A DNA stretch of 64,000 bases. Source: Vibrio sp. JC009 (lineage in GTDB: Bacteria; Pseudomonadota; Gammaproteobacteria; Enterobacterales; Vibrionaceae). The notes under the pieces were generated by a model. It had not been told where the DNA came from and did no database searches. It saw only the letters and a program-made list of their open reading frames with translations. Position numbers and translations under genes: made by a program. Numbering within the stretch: position 1 is the first letter of the stretch; every line of letters begins with the position of its first letter. Location: NCBI RefSeq assembly GCF_029016485.1, contig NZ_CP092106.1:1674001-1738000 (forward strand), written 5' to 3'. Shown here piece by piece: positions 10,116-20,800 of the stretch.

Positions 10116-11147
10116 ATGAAAGCATTGATGTTTTACGACCGCAGGGATATCCGGCTTGAGGATATTCCTGTTCCGTCGTTAAAAGATGACGAAGTATTGA
10201 TCCGGGTAACCGCTGCCGGGCTCAGTCAGTCCCAGATTAGCGAGTTTATTGAAGGCCCCTTCATATTAAACTCAGAACCTCACCCTAAAACCGGTGTCGG
10301 CATCCCTATGATTCCAAGCCAGGAGTATGGCGGAACCATCACAGAAGTCGGAAACGGCGTTTTACAGGATTTAATTGGCAAAACCGTTGCTGTTCTGCCT
10401 CTTATTTATTGCGGCGAATGTGAAGACTGTAAAGCAGGAAATGTCTATTACTGCAAAGAGAAAGCCTATTACGGCCTTGTCGGTGCTCATGGCGGATTCT
10501 GTGAATATTCAGCAGTAAAAGCCGACAATATCATTGAAGTTCATAAGCCTGAACTCCTTACTTTTGTAGAACCCCTTCTGGTGGCAACCCACTCTTACAA
10601 CAGATACAAGCAGGATATTTCAGATAAAAAAGTGCTGATACTTGGCGCCGGAGCGGTGGGAGTATCCTGCGCAGCATTCTGGAAAAAGATGGGGGCTAAA
10701 AGCCTGCATCTGTATGAACATCTGCCTGAGCGTCTGTCTAAAGCCAAAGCATGCGGTATCGACGTGATCGAGAACATGGAAGATATCAGGCAGGAGTACG
10801 ATGTGGTTATCGACGCCGCCGGTAAAGATGCGTTTCATACCACACAGGCCTTTGAGCAGGCTCACTTATTCCTTAAACCAGGAGGCAACGTAATCTTAAT
10901 CGGCACCTACTTCTCACCTCTGGAAGTGCTGCCACTCAATATGCTGGTCAACGAAATCTCTTATGTGCCCTCTTATATGTACGATCTGAAAGATGTTCGT
11001 CTGCTTGAGGAGGTTTTACATGATCTGGATTTTGACTTTGACTCATTGATTAAACGAATAAATTTCGACAATATCGTTCAGGAAGGCTACTATCAGGCAG
11101 AGTTAGACCGAGATACCTTCGTAAGGATTGTGACTAGTGCCGGATAA
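10116..11147 (+). CDS. Medium-chain dehydrogenase (butanediol/threonine dehydrogenase-like) lacking catalytic zinc ligands
   Basis: The 343-residue protein has the MDR fold: GroES-like N-terminal domain, the four-cysteine structural zinc lobe (C99, C102, C105, C113 in CGECEDCKAGNVYYC) and a Rossmann domain (VLILGAGAVGVSCAAFW). The segment ISEFIEGPFILN...HPKTG resembles 2,3-butanediol dehydrogenases. Unusually, the first catalytic zinc ligand, normally Cys in GICGSD, is Ser37 (GLSQSQ), and the second, normally His in GHE, is Gln69 (PSQEYGG); VEPL is kept. Catalytic zinc binding is therefore doubtful; it may act without zinc, as quinone reductase-type MDRs do, or be non-catalytic. Its 3' end overlaps the start of a diguanylate cyclase gene by 11 bp. 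Confidence 0.83.
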   Translation: MKALMFYDRRDIRLEDIPVPSLKDDEVLIRVTAAGLSQSQISEFIEGPFILNSEPHPKTGVGIPMIPSQEYGGTITEVGNGVLQDLIGKTVAVLPLIYCGECEDCKAGNVYYCKEKAYYGLVGAHGGFCEYSAVKADNIIEVHKPELLTFVEPLLVATHSYNRYKQDISDKKVLILGAGAVGVSCAAFWKKMGAKSLHLYEHLPERLSKAKACGIDVIENMEDIRQEYDVVIDAAGKDAFHTTQAFEQAHLFLKPGGNVILIGTYFSPLEVLPLNMLVNEISYVPSYMYDLKDVRLLEEVLHDLDFDFDSLIKRINFDNIVQEGYYQAELDRDTFVRIVTSAG

Positions 11148-12318
11148 ATCCAACCCGATAAATTTGCTGGTAAGTTCCATAAAAGATGTAGAGGTTATTT
11201 CTTTGGGCAGCTCAAAAGAGAGTCTGCCCGAAGACCATCTGGCATTTCCGTTAAAATCCGTAGGCCTCTATTTTGGTATTAAGCCCGGCACCACACCGGA
11301 GCAACAATTTCATATCAGGGAAAAGCTGAACGACTGCATCGTCGCATTAGATCATCACAGTGAACTGGCTCAGAAGTATACTGTGTTAAAGCGTGATTCA
11401 CACAGCCTGCTTGAAGCCTCTGCGCAGAGTAATTTTGAAAGTCAGCTCCTTCAGAATCTGGCCACTTTTTTAGGCAATACCGATCAGTTTGGCGTAGTTA
11501 AAAATGAGCAGGTATTGCTGTCAGAATCACTAAGTGAACATACAGTAAAAATCATCTCTCTTCAGCTCGCCTCCCGGGATGAACACTCAATCCGGGTATC
11601 AACCGGTGAGCTGTACGCCTGCCGATATGAAGGCTATGTGGTTATTGTTGAGCGCAGTAAACCATTATCAGAGACAGAAAAGAAGCATATAAAGCTGACG
11701 CTCAAGTATATTACGCTGCAACAGGCGCAAGCTTCTTTGGATCAGGCAATGAAACTGCTTCTGGATAACTGGAGTGATTCTGACGCTTACATTGCCCATA
11801 GCGTAGAAGTGACTCTGCAAAAGAGCCTGGATAATCTGGTTAAAGAGGCTTCGGTTGATCCGCTCACCCTGGCTTTTAACCGCCGTTACGTTAACCGGCA
11901 TGTAGAGAACCTGAATAAACAGGAAATCCCCTTCTCAGTGATAATTACCGATATCGACCACTTCAAAAAGGTGAACGATACCTTCGGTCACGACGTTGGC
12001 GATCAAATCCTGTGTGAGTTCGTGGATATTATGAACAGGCACAGCCAGCCGGGCGATATCGTAGGCCGCTGGGGTGGCGAAGAATTTATCATGATTCTGC
12101 AAACTGAGTGCTCTGAAGATGCCATTCAAAGAGCAGAAAAGATTCGTAGTGAAATCAGTGTCTATAAGTTCAGTTCCGGCACCGGAATCACAGCAAGTTT
12201 CGGCGTTTCGAATCAGTCTCCGGCCAAAGAAGACTTTATAGAATTGGTACGAGAAGCCGACAAAGCGCTCTACCGGGCGAAGCAAACCGGCCGCAATCGC
12301 GTCGAGCTAAAACAGTAA
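11137..12318 (+). CDS. Diguanylate cyclase (GGEEF)
   Basis: A GTG start at 11137, inside the end of the dehydrogenase gene, is the only start that keeps the full frame, implying translational coupling. The 393-residue protein has an N-terminal region of about 225 residues without recognisable motifs (no membrane helix, so cytoplasmic) and a complete GGDEF domain: DPLTLAFNRR, TDIDHFKKVNDTFGHDVGD and the active site GRWGGEEF (about 310-317). The inhibitory RxxD site is replaced by QPGD, so feedback inhibition by c-di-GMP at a canonical I-site is not expected. It makes c-di-GMP from two GTP. The input is unknown; the N-terminal half or the partner dehydrogenase may supply it. Confidence 0.9.
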   Translation: MPDKSNPINLLVSSIKDVEVISLGSSKESLPEDHLAFPLKSVGLYFGIKPGTTPEQQFHIREKLNDCIVALDHHSELAQKYTVLKRDSHSLLEASAQSNFESQLLQNLATFLGNTDQFGVVKNEQVLLSESLSEHTVKIISLQLASRDEHSIRVSTGELYACRYEGYVVIVERSKPLSETEKKHIKLTLKYITLQQAQASLDQAMKLLLDNWSDSDAYIAHSVEVTLQKSLDNLVKEASVDPLTLAFNRRYVNRHVENLNKQEIPFSVIITDIDHFKKVNDTFGHDVGDQILCEFVDIMNRHSQPGDIVGRWGGEEFIMILQTECSEDAIQRAEKIRSEISVYKFSSGTGITASFGVSNQSPAKEDFIELVREADKALYRAKQTGRNRVELKQ

Positions 12319-12326
12319 TCTCCACT

Positions 12327-12481
12327 GGTTGTACAATGCATGGTTAAATCACAAAAGTTTTAACTCATTCGAAACAACCCCTCCCAGCCTCCCCTTCGAT
12401 GTTACTTCTTCGAAAACCTGGCCTTTCGAGGCTAAGGGGAGGAGCATTCTTTGACCCCTTAAATTGGAGTATAAGAGGCAG
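12327..12481. mobile_element. MITE copy A (truncated, decayed)
   Basis: About 155 bp of the Tn5-end MITE family described at 30430, in the orientation of the copy at 41854. One half is missing; the surviving end (12463-12481) matches the 19-bp outside-end sequence at 15 of 19 positions. It lies between the convergent diguanylate cyclase and hemerythrin-GGDEF-EAL genes. Confidence 0.75.
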
Positions 12482-12504
12482 GCCGATAATGCGGGGAGTT
12501 TCTG

Positions 12505-14802
12505 CTAGTTTTTCTCAGCTATACAAGGGTGAAAGGACTCATTTAACTCCATCAGGTCGAGAATAGGTACAGGCTTACTGTACAAATACCCCTGATAAGA
12601 CAGACAGCCATGCGTTCCCAGATAACTTCTCTGTTTCTGGGTCTCTACCCCTTCAGCAATCACATCGATACCCAGTGCATTCGCCATCAGAATAATGGTT
12701 TTTACAATAGACTGGTCATTAAGGTTAGATTCAAGTTCAGAGACAAAAGAGCGGTCTATTTTTAACTGACTTAGAGGCAGTTGCTTCAGGTACTGAAGCG
12801 AAGAGTAACCGGTGCCAAAGTCATCCAGTGAGAACTGGATCCCCTGCTCTTTTAGCTTCTCCATATGTGAGATGGTGGTTTCCATATCGTCAACCAGCAT
12901 GGTCTCTGTCAGTTCAATCTTAAGCTTGCCTTTCTCAACACCATATTTAGTCATCAGCTCACTGATTTTAAACACAAAATCAGGCTGGCGGAACTGTTTG
13001 TAACTGACGTTAACGGAAAGTGTCAGATGAGATGTAGAGCGGTTTTGCTGCCATTTTTTCAGTTGCTGACAGGCGCTCTCCACCACCCAGTCACCAATTG
13101 GCACAATAAGTCCGGTTTCCTCTGCAAGCGGAATAAAACTGTCGGGACTAATTAGTCCGTCTTCAGGATGGGTCCAGCGGATCAGAGCCTCAGCTCCGGT
13201 AATATTATTATGGGTGTCTATCTGAGGCTGATAATAAAGTTCAAAATGCTTGTTTGTTATGGCTTTTCGCAGCTCAGATTCAAGCCTCAGCCGCTCGGAG
13301 ATCTCCTGCTGCATCATAGGATCATAAAAGCAGGCGGAGTTTTTCCCCGACTGTTTCGCCTGATACATGGCAATATCGGCAAACTTCATCAAATCCAGCG
13401 ATGGTACAGAATTGTCGTTAAACAGCGCCATACCGATACTGGCACTGGAGTTAAACTGCAGATTATTGATTTCGTATGGAACTGAGGTGACACGACGGAT
13501 TTTGTCCGCAACCAGTTCCGTTCTGGATGCGGCTTCTATTTCATCGCTGCTTAAATCAGAAAGAATCACCACAAACTCATCGCCGCCAATACGGGCAAGA
13601 GTATCGCCTTTGCGGATACACTGCTGGATTTTACGGGCGGCCTGTTTAAGCAGAAGGTCGCCATAGTCATGGCCGTGGCTGTCGTTAATGGTTTTAAAGT
13701 TATCGATATCGATAAATAACAGCGCATTGTATTTATCATTACGCTCTCCTACGGCGAGCGAGTGATTAAGCCTGTCCAGAAGTAAACGGCGGTTTGGCAG
13801 CATGGTTAGCGGGTCATAATAAGCAAGCTTAACAATCTTTTGCTCATTTTCTTTCTGCTCGGTGATATCCCGTACAAACCCTTCCAGTTTCTCTGGAACA
13901 CCGTCCTCATTATGAACGATCTGCCCCCGGCACTCTATCCAGCGCAATTCGCCATCGCTCGGGCGCGTGATCTTATACTCCATCCGGTGCTCCTGCCCGG
14001 TTTCGAAGCTTCGCTGAAGCGATGTTTCAAACGGCTCATGATACTGCTCCAGCATGATTGTTCGAAGTGAGTCGGGGCCCGGAGCAACCGTCATTTCCAG
14101 CCCGAATATCTTGTAAATTTGCGGTGACCAGTCGACAGCCCCTTCTTTAGTAAAAGACCAGCTACCAATCTTTGCGTAGTTCATTGCTTCCTGAAGGTGC
14201 TGCTCACTGTCGCTTAACTGCTTAAGTGTTTTATCCCCTGCTTGAATTTCACGCATCAGACGGATGGTATTCGCCGAAAGCGTTTTATAAGCCGCCAGAA
14301 TGATATCTATCGTCTCTTTTGCTGAACCTTGCATCTGTTGCTCAGCCCATAAGCTTGCTTCTTCGATGGACTTGCCTGATTGAAAACCTTCAACCAGAAG
14401 CGCCATTTGCTTATCACTTTCAAGAATATGGGAGGCTAACCAGCTTGCCAGAAAGGACAATAACTCCTCAAGCCACTCCTCCTCGGACTGCTCTGAGGCC
14501 TGAGCTTTTAGATCAACCACACTCTGAATAAATCGGTTGTGACTGTTACGATGTTGTTCGGTGTGCGCATTTTCGGGTAATGAATCCAGCCAGAAACTGT
14601 CTTCGGAGCTAAAGTGATAGGCCGCATAATCGACCAACTCGCCGATCAGAGAATCCAGCTCTACATGGGAGCGCTGCAGCGTAACATAACTGGCAACTTT
14701 ATTAAGGATACTGACAAGGTGCCTGTGCTGCCGGTCAATTTCGGCAACCCCGGTATTAAAATTATCATTCCAGGGGAAAATATCTACATGATTTTCAAGC
14801 AT
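12505..14802 (-). CDS. Hemerythrin-PAS-GGDEF-EAL protein
   Basis: The 765-residue soluble protein begins with a bacteriohemerythrin domain in which all seven expected di-iron ligands are visible: H26, H63, E67, H84, H88, H125 and D130. A PAS domain with PAC segment follows (about 215-315), then GGDEF (DPLTMLPNRR, IDIDNFKTINDSHGHDYGD, IGGDEF) and EAL (AEALIRWTHPEDG, DDFGTGYSSL, IDRSFV, AEGVET). Both c-di-GMP domains keep their signatures, so it may synthesise and degrade c-di-GMP, with oxygen, nitric oxide or redox state read by the di-iron site; net activity cannot be predicted. Hemerythrin-GGDEF proteins responding to oxygen are known in Vibrio cholerae, but this domain order with EAL is not the same protein. 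Confidence 0.92.
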   Translation of the reverse strand: MLENHVDIFPWNDNFNTGVAEIDRQHRHLVSILNKVASYVTLQRSHVELDSLIGELVDYAAYHFSSEDSFWLDSLPENAHTEQHRNSHNRFIQSVVDLKAQASEQSEEEWLEELLSFLASWLASHILESDKQMALLVEGFQSGKSIEEASLWAEQQMQGSAKETIDIILAAYKTLSANTIRLMREIQAGDKTLKQLSDSEQHLQEAMNYAKIGSWSFTKEGAVDWSPQIYKIFGLEMTVAPGPDSLRTIMLEQYHEPFETSLQRSFETGQEHRMEYKITRPSDGELRWIECRGQIVHNEDGVPEKLEGFVRDITEQKENEQKIVKLAYYDPLTMLPNRRLLLDRLNHSLAVGERNDKYNALLFIDIDNFKTINDSHGHDYGDLLLKQAARKIQQCIRKGDTLARIGGDEFVVILSDLSSDEIEAASRTELVADKIRRVTSVPYEINNLQFNSSASIGMALFNDNSVPSLDLMKFADIAMYQAKQSGKNSACFYDPMMQQEISERLRLESELRKAITNKHFELYYQPQIDTHNNITGAEALIRWTHPEDGLISPDSFIPLAEETGLIVPIGDWVVESACQQLKKWQQNRSTSHLTLSVNVSYKQFRQPDFVFKISELMTKYGVEKGKLKIELTETMLVDDMETTISHMEKLKEQGIQFSLDDFGTGYSSLQYLKQLPLSQLKIDRSFVSELESNLNDQSIVKTIILMANALGIDVIAEGVETQKQRSYLGTHGCLSYQGYLYSKPVPILDLMELNESFHPCIAEKN

Positions 14803-15007
14803 TAAAATAAAGCCTTTCTATTTCTTTTACCAATAGCCAACTGGGTGTTTTATTTATTCTATCGATAATACGTCAGAAACTGACAACTTGCTCGTATTCT
14901 TATAAACAAAATGGGATATTTGCCGTTTCTGTTTAGGATAAAGAAGAGAAACGAATGCAACTGAATTGAAAGTGGTGCAGCCCAAGTCAGAACTGCACCC
15001 GAAGTCG

Positions 15008-16891
15008 TTATTTAACTTTAAAGTAAGCGAGTTCGCTCTGCTGCGTTTCAGCAAGCTGAGATAACTCGGAAGAGGCCTGAAGTGTTTGATGCACGGCAGA
15101 AACATTTTGCTGAACCAGGTCGAATGTCTGCGTCGTATTCTTAGAGATCTCTTCAGTCACACTATGCTGCTGCTGAGAAGCCGTGGCAACCAGAGCATTA
15201 ATTTCGGAGATTGATTCAACCGAAGAGGAGATCTCTTCAAACGATGCTTTAATATTGTCAGCCAGATAGACCGACTCTTCGATCAGCTCAACATTTTTCG
15301 CCATATTCTGACTGGCCCGCTCAGACTGATCCTGAAGCTTACCAATAATCTCCTGAATACTGACCGTCGACTCCTGAGTTTTAGACGCCAGATTACGCAC
15401 TTCATCCGCCACTACCGCAAACCCCCGTCCTGCTTCGCCCGCTCTTGCAGCCTCAATTGCGGCGTTTAAAGCCAGCAAATTGGTCTGCTCTGAAATACCG
15501 TTAATCACTTCGGTCACTGAACCGATTTCTACAGCAAACTCTCTGAGCTCTTCCACCAGTGTGGCGGTTTCAGTAACTGAACCATTAATATCAGCATTCA
15601 AAACGATATTCTTCTCAAGTGTGTTCTTACCACTGTTCAGGTTTTCTTTCGCTTTTCTGGTTTCATCTTCTGCCATCACCGCTTTGTTGCTGACTTCGTG
15701 AGAGGTGGTGGACAACTCGTTAATCGCGGTAGAAATCTGCTCTACCTGGCTAAGCTCATTTTGGGCATTTTGCTGCGAAGTATTCATCACCACATTCAGC
15801 TCCTGTGATGCTGAAGAGACGCTCTGCGAAATTCCGTGAGAGTTTTTAATCAGTTCAGAAAGCTGGCCGGAGAAATTAACCAAAGACTTATAAATCCCTG
15901 AATCATCAGCAGAAGCGTTCAGGTTCTGAGTCAGATCCCCTGAAGCCATGTTTTCCATCAGAGAAGCGATTTCTTCCGGAGCACCACCCACAGGTTTTAG
16001 GATCAGCTTATTTACGACGATAAGCAGAACCACAGCGGCAATAGCCAGGCAGACCAAGCCGATAATAAGAGACGCGGTTAACTGCTCATTTGCGCCTTTT
16101 TCAATAACGCTGTCACGGACAAAGTTAGCATAACCCCATTCACTCACCTCAATCTGATCCCAGAAAGCGGTAAAAGCGACGTTCTCTCCGTCAACAACGG
16201 CATCGTATGACAGCTCTGGTGAATCGACACTAAATTGCTTATACAGAGGGCGCTTATCGTAAATACTTTCACCGACATAATCAGGATATGGAGCAAGGAG
16301 AATGGTGCCCCCACTAGTGAACAAAAACATATCTTTGCGCTTGCTAAGCTCACCGAAAATGGTATCGACATACATAGCAGAGAGAACCGCAATATCCTGG
16401 TTCAGCTTATATGCCACACTAACAATTTTTTTACCTGTCGCCGCTGAGTTATAGGGTTCAGATACAAAGAAGGACTTACCGTCACTAAACAGCGCCTTAT
16501 GGTAGGAACGCTTTAGCTGCTTAACGTTTACACCAAGTTTAGCGCCATTTTTAGCGTAAATATCACCGTTCTTTCTGAACAGATAAATACCATCACTATC
16601 CCCTTTTTGAATCAGTGAAAGCGCGCTTAGCTGAGAGGTTGCAGCAGCAGAAAGTGCATCGCCGTTGATGTCAGACTCATTTACCTGAACAGAGGAAAGG
16701 ATTTTTTTATAACTGGTAAACTTTTCCACCAGCTCAGTCTGAATAAGGTGATTTCTCTGACGCAGGATCTCCTTGTTAAGCTCAACACTTTCTGACTTAA
16801 AAGCGTTATAGCTTAAAACGACAAGAGTCGTCGCTATCAGCACTATGATGGCACTGATAGTCCCAATTATCTGAAATTTAAATTTTTGCAT
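15008..16891 (-). CDS. Methyl-accepting chemotaxis protein with periplasmic Cache domain
   Basis: The 627-residue receptor has a first membrane helix (about 8-28), a periplasmic double-Cache-type sensor (about 35-275), a second helix (about 278-300, [20 protein letters not shown]), a HAMP linker beginning at [11 protein letters not shown] and a cytoplasmic signalling domain. The highly conserved hairpin tip [19 protein letters not shown] lies near residue 470. It would control CheA and hence swimming in response to a small ligand, often an amino or organic acid for this sensor fold. No C-terminal CheR pentapeptide is seen (it ends AYFKVK). It is a single gene with its own promoter region upstream. 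Confidence 0.95.
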   Translation of the reverse strand: MQKFKFQIIGTISAIIVLIATTLVVLSYNAFKSESVELNKEILRQRNHLIQTELVEKFTSYKKILSSVQVNESDINGDALSAAATSQLSALSLIQKGDSDGIYLFRKNGDIYAKNGAKLGVNVKQLKRSYHKALFSDGKSFFVSEPYNSAATGKKIVSVAYKLNQDIAVLSAMYVDTIFGELSKRKDMFLFTSGGTILLAPYPDYVGESIYDKRPLYKQFSVDSPELSYDAVVDGENVAFTAFWDQIEVSEWGYANFVRDSVIEKGANEQLTASLIIGLVCLAIAAVVLLIVVNKLILKPVGGAPEEIASLMENMASGDLTQNLNASADDSGIYKSLVNFSGQLSELIKNSHGISQSVSSASQELNVVMNTSQQNAQNELSQVEQISTAINELSTTSHEVSNKAVMAEDETRKAKENLNSGKNTLEKNIVLNADINGSVTETATLVEELREFAVEIGSVTEVINGISEQTNLLALNAAIEAARAGEAGRGFAVVADEVRNLASKTQESTVSIQEIIGKLQDQSERASQNMAKNVELIEESVYLADNIKASFEEISSSVESISEINALVATASQQQHSVTEEISKNTTQTFDLVQQNVSAVHQTLQASSELSQLAETQQSELAYFKVK

Positions 16892-17265
16892 CCGGCAGTA
16901 AACTTCCTATACAAGTGGATCTAATTATTCTCCAGTCTTTGCAGCAACGGTCTGCGACAGACTGGCATGTATGGGGTCCCTACTCACGTTTGGTCTTCCC
17001 GACGTTGTTATATCAATCCCAGCAATAGTGACAAGCTATAAATAACACAACTATCAGTATAAGCCTGCAATACCTTTGAAACGCAAATGTTGTTTTTTAT
17101 TTCGATAGAATTATCACACTATGCGCGGATTATCGGCTAAAAAAGCATCTGCCACTCATAAGTAGTAGTATGAAAAGCGTGAATTCACCTTTATTTATCC
17201 CGGTTTTGTGATGCCTGATTGAATAACTTCAATATTTTGATATACATAGAGATATCCATTAATAC
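16892..17265. other. Intergenic region upstream of the chemoreceptor gene
   Basis: No gene is seen. A segment near 17006-17030 (TATATCAATCCCAGCAATAG) resembles one end of the 161-bp inverted-repeat element at 23107 and may be a decayed half copy. Confidence 0.35.
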
Positions 17266-17293
17266 AAAAAAGCCGACAAATGCCGGCTTTTTT
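17266..17293 (-). terminator. Intrinsic terminator after the outer-membrane barrel gene
   Basis: AAAAAAGCCG pairs with CGGCTTTTTT around a short loop; on the reverse strand it ends in a T run, 27 bp past the stop codon of the 17320-17802 gene. Confidence 0.85.
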
Positions 17294-17319
17294 AATGTTA
17301 ACAACTGGTTAAATTGAAT

Positions 17320-17802
17320 TTATAGAAAATGGAATGTCGCTGTTAGCGTAAACTGTTCAATGTCATCGCGGTCATCCATTTCATAAACACTGTAGCCCGC
17401 GCCGATAGCGATAGGTCCGGCCATAAAGTATTCAACGCCAACACCGTACAGCATATTTGTACCATCATCTTCAAGGGCACCTGTTTCCCAGTTCCAACGA
17501 TGAACACCACCGCGAGCATAAATATGCAGAGGACCAATATCAATGCTTGGACGAACAGCGAAATACACTGAGTCTATATCCGTATCCAGATTTGACGTTA
17601 CTTCGAACGAGCCATGATTGACATAGCCAGCCTCAAGCCCCAGAAATGGCAGCAGCCCTGTGCCAACATAAACTTCGGTTGAGGTAGAATCTTTACCTTC
17701 ATAATTTGACTGACCGACTTTCGCGCCACCATAAATCAGTGCATCCGCTGCTGCAGAACCGGCAAAGCTTGCCAGTGTCAATGCTAATAGTGCCTTTTTC
17801 AT
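17320..17802 (-). CDS. Small outer-membrane beta-barrel protein
   Basis: The 160-residue product has a clear signal peptide (MKKALLALTLASFAGSAAA, cleavage after AxA near residue 19). The mature part has alternating amphipathic strands (GGAKVGQSNY, EVYVGTGLLPFLGLEAGY, SVYFAVRPSIDIGPLHIYARGG), about eight of them, ending in an aromatic-rich strand FTLTATFHFL. This fits the small eight-stranded OmpA/OmpX-like or AcfA-like barrels of Vibrio. Role unknown. It is monocistronic, with its own terminator. Confidence 0.85.
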   Translation of the reverse strand: MKKALLALTLASFAGSAAADALIYGGAKVGQSNYEGKDSTSTEVYVGTGLLPFLGLEAGYVNHGSFEVTSNLDTDIDSVYFAVRPSIDIGPLHIYARGGVHRWNWETGALEDDGTNMLYGVGVEYFMAGPIAIGAGYSVYEMDDRDDIEQFTLTATFHFL

Positions 17803-17896
17803 ACCTTACCTTCTCCGCTTGTAAAAAGGATGTGGCAAAATAATGCCACTAGTCCTGCAATTTGATAGTTCCCTGTAGGCTATACAAGTTTTATGC

Positions 17897-20800
17897 CTAA
17901 CAGGCGTCTATCGCATTTTTTATACGTTTATCTGAAACCGGATAAGGCGTACCCAACTGCTGAGCAAAGTAACTGACTCGCAACTCTTCAATCATCCAGC
18001 GGATCTCTTTAACATTATCCGGCACGACAACTCCCTTAGGAATTTTATTCAGTAACTCTTTGTAGTCTGAATATATCGCTTCAATCTTAAGCATATGCAG
18101 ACGATCACGGTTCGGGTCGATTGGCAGTTTTTCCATCCTTCGCTCAATCGCCTTCATATACCTTAGAATATCCGGGAGTTTTTTCCAGCCGCATTCTGTC
18201 GCAAATCCTTTAAAAATCAAAGCCTCAATCTGTGACTTGATGTCAGAAAGTGCAAATGCCATGGATAAATCGACCCGGCCTTTCAGCTTTTTGTTGATAT
18301 TAAAGGCGGTGGTCAGAATCGTTTCGACCTGTTTAGCGATATCCACAACGGTATCACCCAGCTCGCCACGAACAAACTCTTTAAGCTGCTCAAACTCATC
18401 AGCCTGCCAGACCAGACCGCCCTTTTCTTCAATCAGCTTATCTACCCCGCAGGCAATACAGTCATCAATCAGATCCAACACTTTTCCATAAGGATTAAAG
18501 TAAAGGCCTAACTTAGATTTATTCGGCAGGTTCTGGTGCAGGTATTTGATCGGCGACGGCACGTTAAGCAGAACCAGTCTTCGCTGACCGGCTTTCATCG
18601 CGCTCTGCTGCTCATGCTCGGTTTCATACAGCTTAATTTCAACGCTGTCTTTGGCATCCACAATCGCCGGGTAAGCTTTTACATCAAAGCCGCCCCGCTT
18701 TTGTTTATAGACTTTAGGCAGTTCACCAAAGCTCCAGGTGTGCAGATCCTGCTGCTCAATATCATCATCGGCCACCTTGGAAAGTGTTTCCTGAACCTTA
18801 TCTTTCAGGCTCTCTTTCAGCTCAAAGATATCTTTGTTCTCTTTCAGCTTACGTCTGCGGTGATCCACTGCTCTGAATGTCATCTTCAGATGCTCCGGTA
18901 CCTGCTCTAAGTTCCAGTCTTCACGGAGCACTTCCACACCTGTCATTCTGCGCAACTCTTTTTCTAGCGCATCCAGAAGCGGCGCTTCCATTGGCGTGAC
19001 TCTGGCAAGAAAGGCATCGGCGTAGTTTGGCGCCGGAACAAAATTCCTGCGCAGCGTTTTTGGCAGAGATTTGATCAGGCTGATAACCAATTCCTGACGC
19101 AACCCGGGGATCTGCCAGTCAAAGCCGTTCTGCTCAACCTGATTCAGAATTGGCAGCGGAATATGAACGGTGACACCGTCACTGTCATCGCCCGGCTCAA
19201 ACTGGTAGGAAAGCTTGAGCTTCAACCCGCCCTGATGCCAGAAGTTCGGGTAATCCAGATCCGTAACATGGCTGGCATCGCCTCTGAACAACATCTCTTT
19301 TTCAAAGTTCAGCAGCTCTTTGTTTTGCTGACCGGCCTTTTTCCACCAGGTATCAAAGTGACGGCCGGAAACCACTTCCGTTCCCACACGCTGGTCGTAG
19401 AACTCAAACAGATCTTCATCATCGACCAGAATGTCTCTGCGACGTGACTTATGCTCCAGCTCTTCCACTTCGTTAATGAGCTTCTGATTCTGCTTAAAGA
19501 AGGCGTGTCTGGTTTCCCAGTCACCTTCCACCAGCGCAGAGCGGATAAAGATTTCACGGCTTACCGTCGAATCAATCGGCCCGTAGTTGACCAGCCTCTT
19601 CGGTACCACCGGTATTCCGTAAAGCGTCACCTTCTCATAAGCCATCACCGCCGCGCGCTTTTTCGACCAGTGCGGTTCACTGTAACTGCGTTTGATCAGG
19701 TGACCGGCCAGAGGTTCAATCCACTCCGGCTGAATCTTAGCAACCACACGTCCCCAAAGCTTGGAGGTTTCAACCAGCTCAGCAGAAATCACCCACTTGG
19801 GCTGTTTTTTAAACAGTCCGGAAGCCGGGAAAATATGGAAACGGGCATTACGCGCGCCCTGGTATTCGTTCTTCTCCTGATCTTTCATGCCGATATGCGA
19901 AAGAAGACCAACCAGCAGCGAGCTGTGAATACCGTGATAGCTGCCAGGCTCATCATTGAGCTTGGTTTCCAGTTCACGCATCACCTGATGCAGTTGGAAA
20001 TAGACATCCTGCCATTCCCGCACACGCAGATAGTTCAGATAATCCTGCTTACACTGTTTGCGGAACTGATTGCCGGATAACGCCTTTTGCTGCTTCTGAA
20101 TGTAATCCCAAAGATTTACAAAGGTAATAAAGTCCGATTCCGCATCAAAGAACCTTTTGTGCTTATCATCGGAAGACTGCTGCTTATCCGACGGACGCTC
20201 ACGCGGGTCCTGAATAGAGAGCGCAGAAGCGATAATCATCACCTCTTTCAGACAGCCGTATTTCGGCGCTTCAATCACCATTCTTGCCAGACGCGGGTCA
20301 ATCGGCAGACGTGACAACTTACGGCCAATCGCAGTAAGACGTTTCTTAGGATCTTTCGCTTTGTCATTGATTGCACCCAGCTCATCAAGCAGGCGAACAC
20401 CATCCTGGATATTACGTTTATCCGGCGCTTCTACAAAAGGGAAGGCCTGAATATCGCCAAGGCCCAGTGCCGTCATCTGCAGAATAACCGACGCCAGGTT
20501 GGTTCGCAGTATCTCAGGATCGGTAAACTCAGGGCGGGAAAGAAAATCCTCTTCCGAATAAAGGCGGATACAGATCCCCTCTTCCACACGGCCACAGCGG
20601 CCTTTACGCTGGTTTGCACTGGCCTGAGAAACAGGCTCAATGGGAAGACGCTGTACTTTAGTCCGGTAACTGTAACGGCTGATACGCGCCGTACCCGGGT
20701 CGATAACATATTTAATGCCCGGAACCGTCAGCGAAGTTTCTGCTACGTTGGTTGCCAGCACGATACGACGCCCGGCATGAGGCTGGAAAATCTTGTTCTG

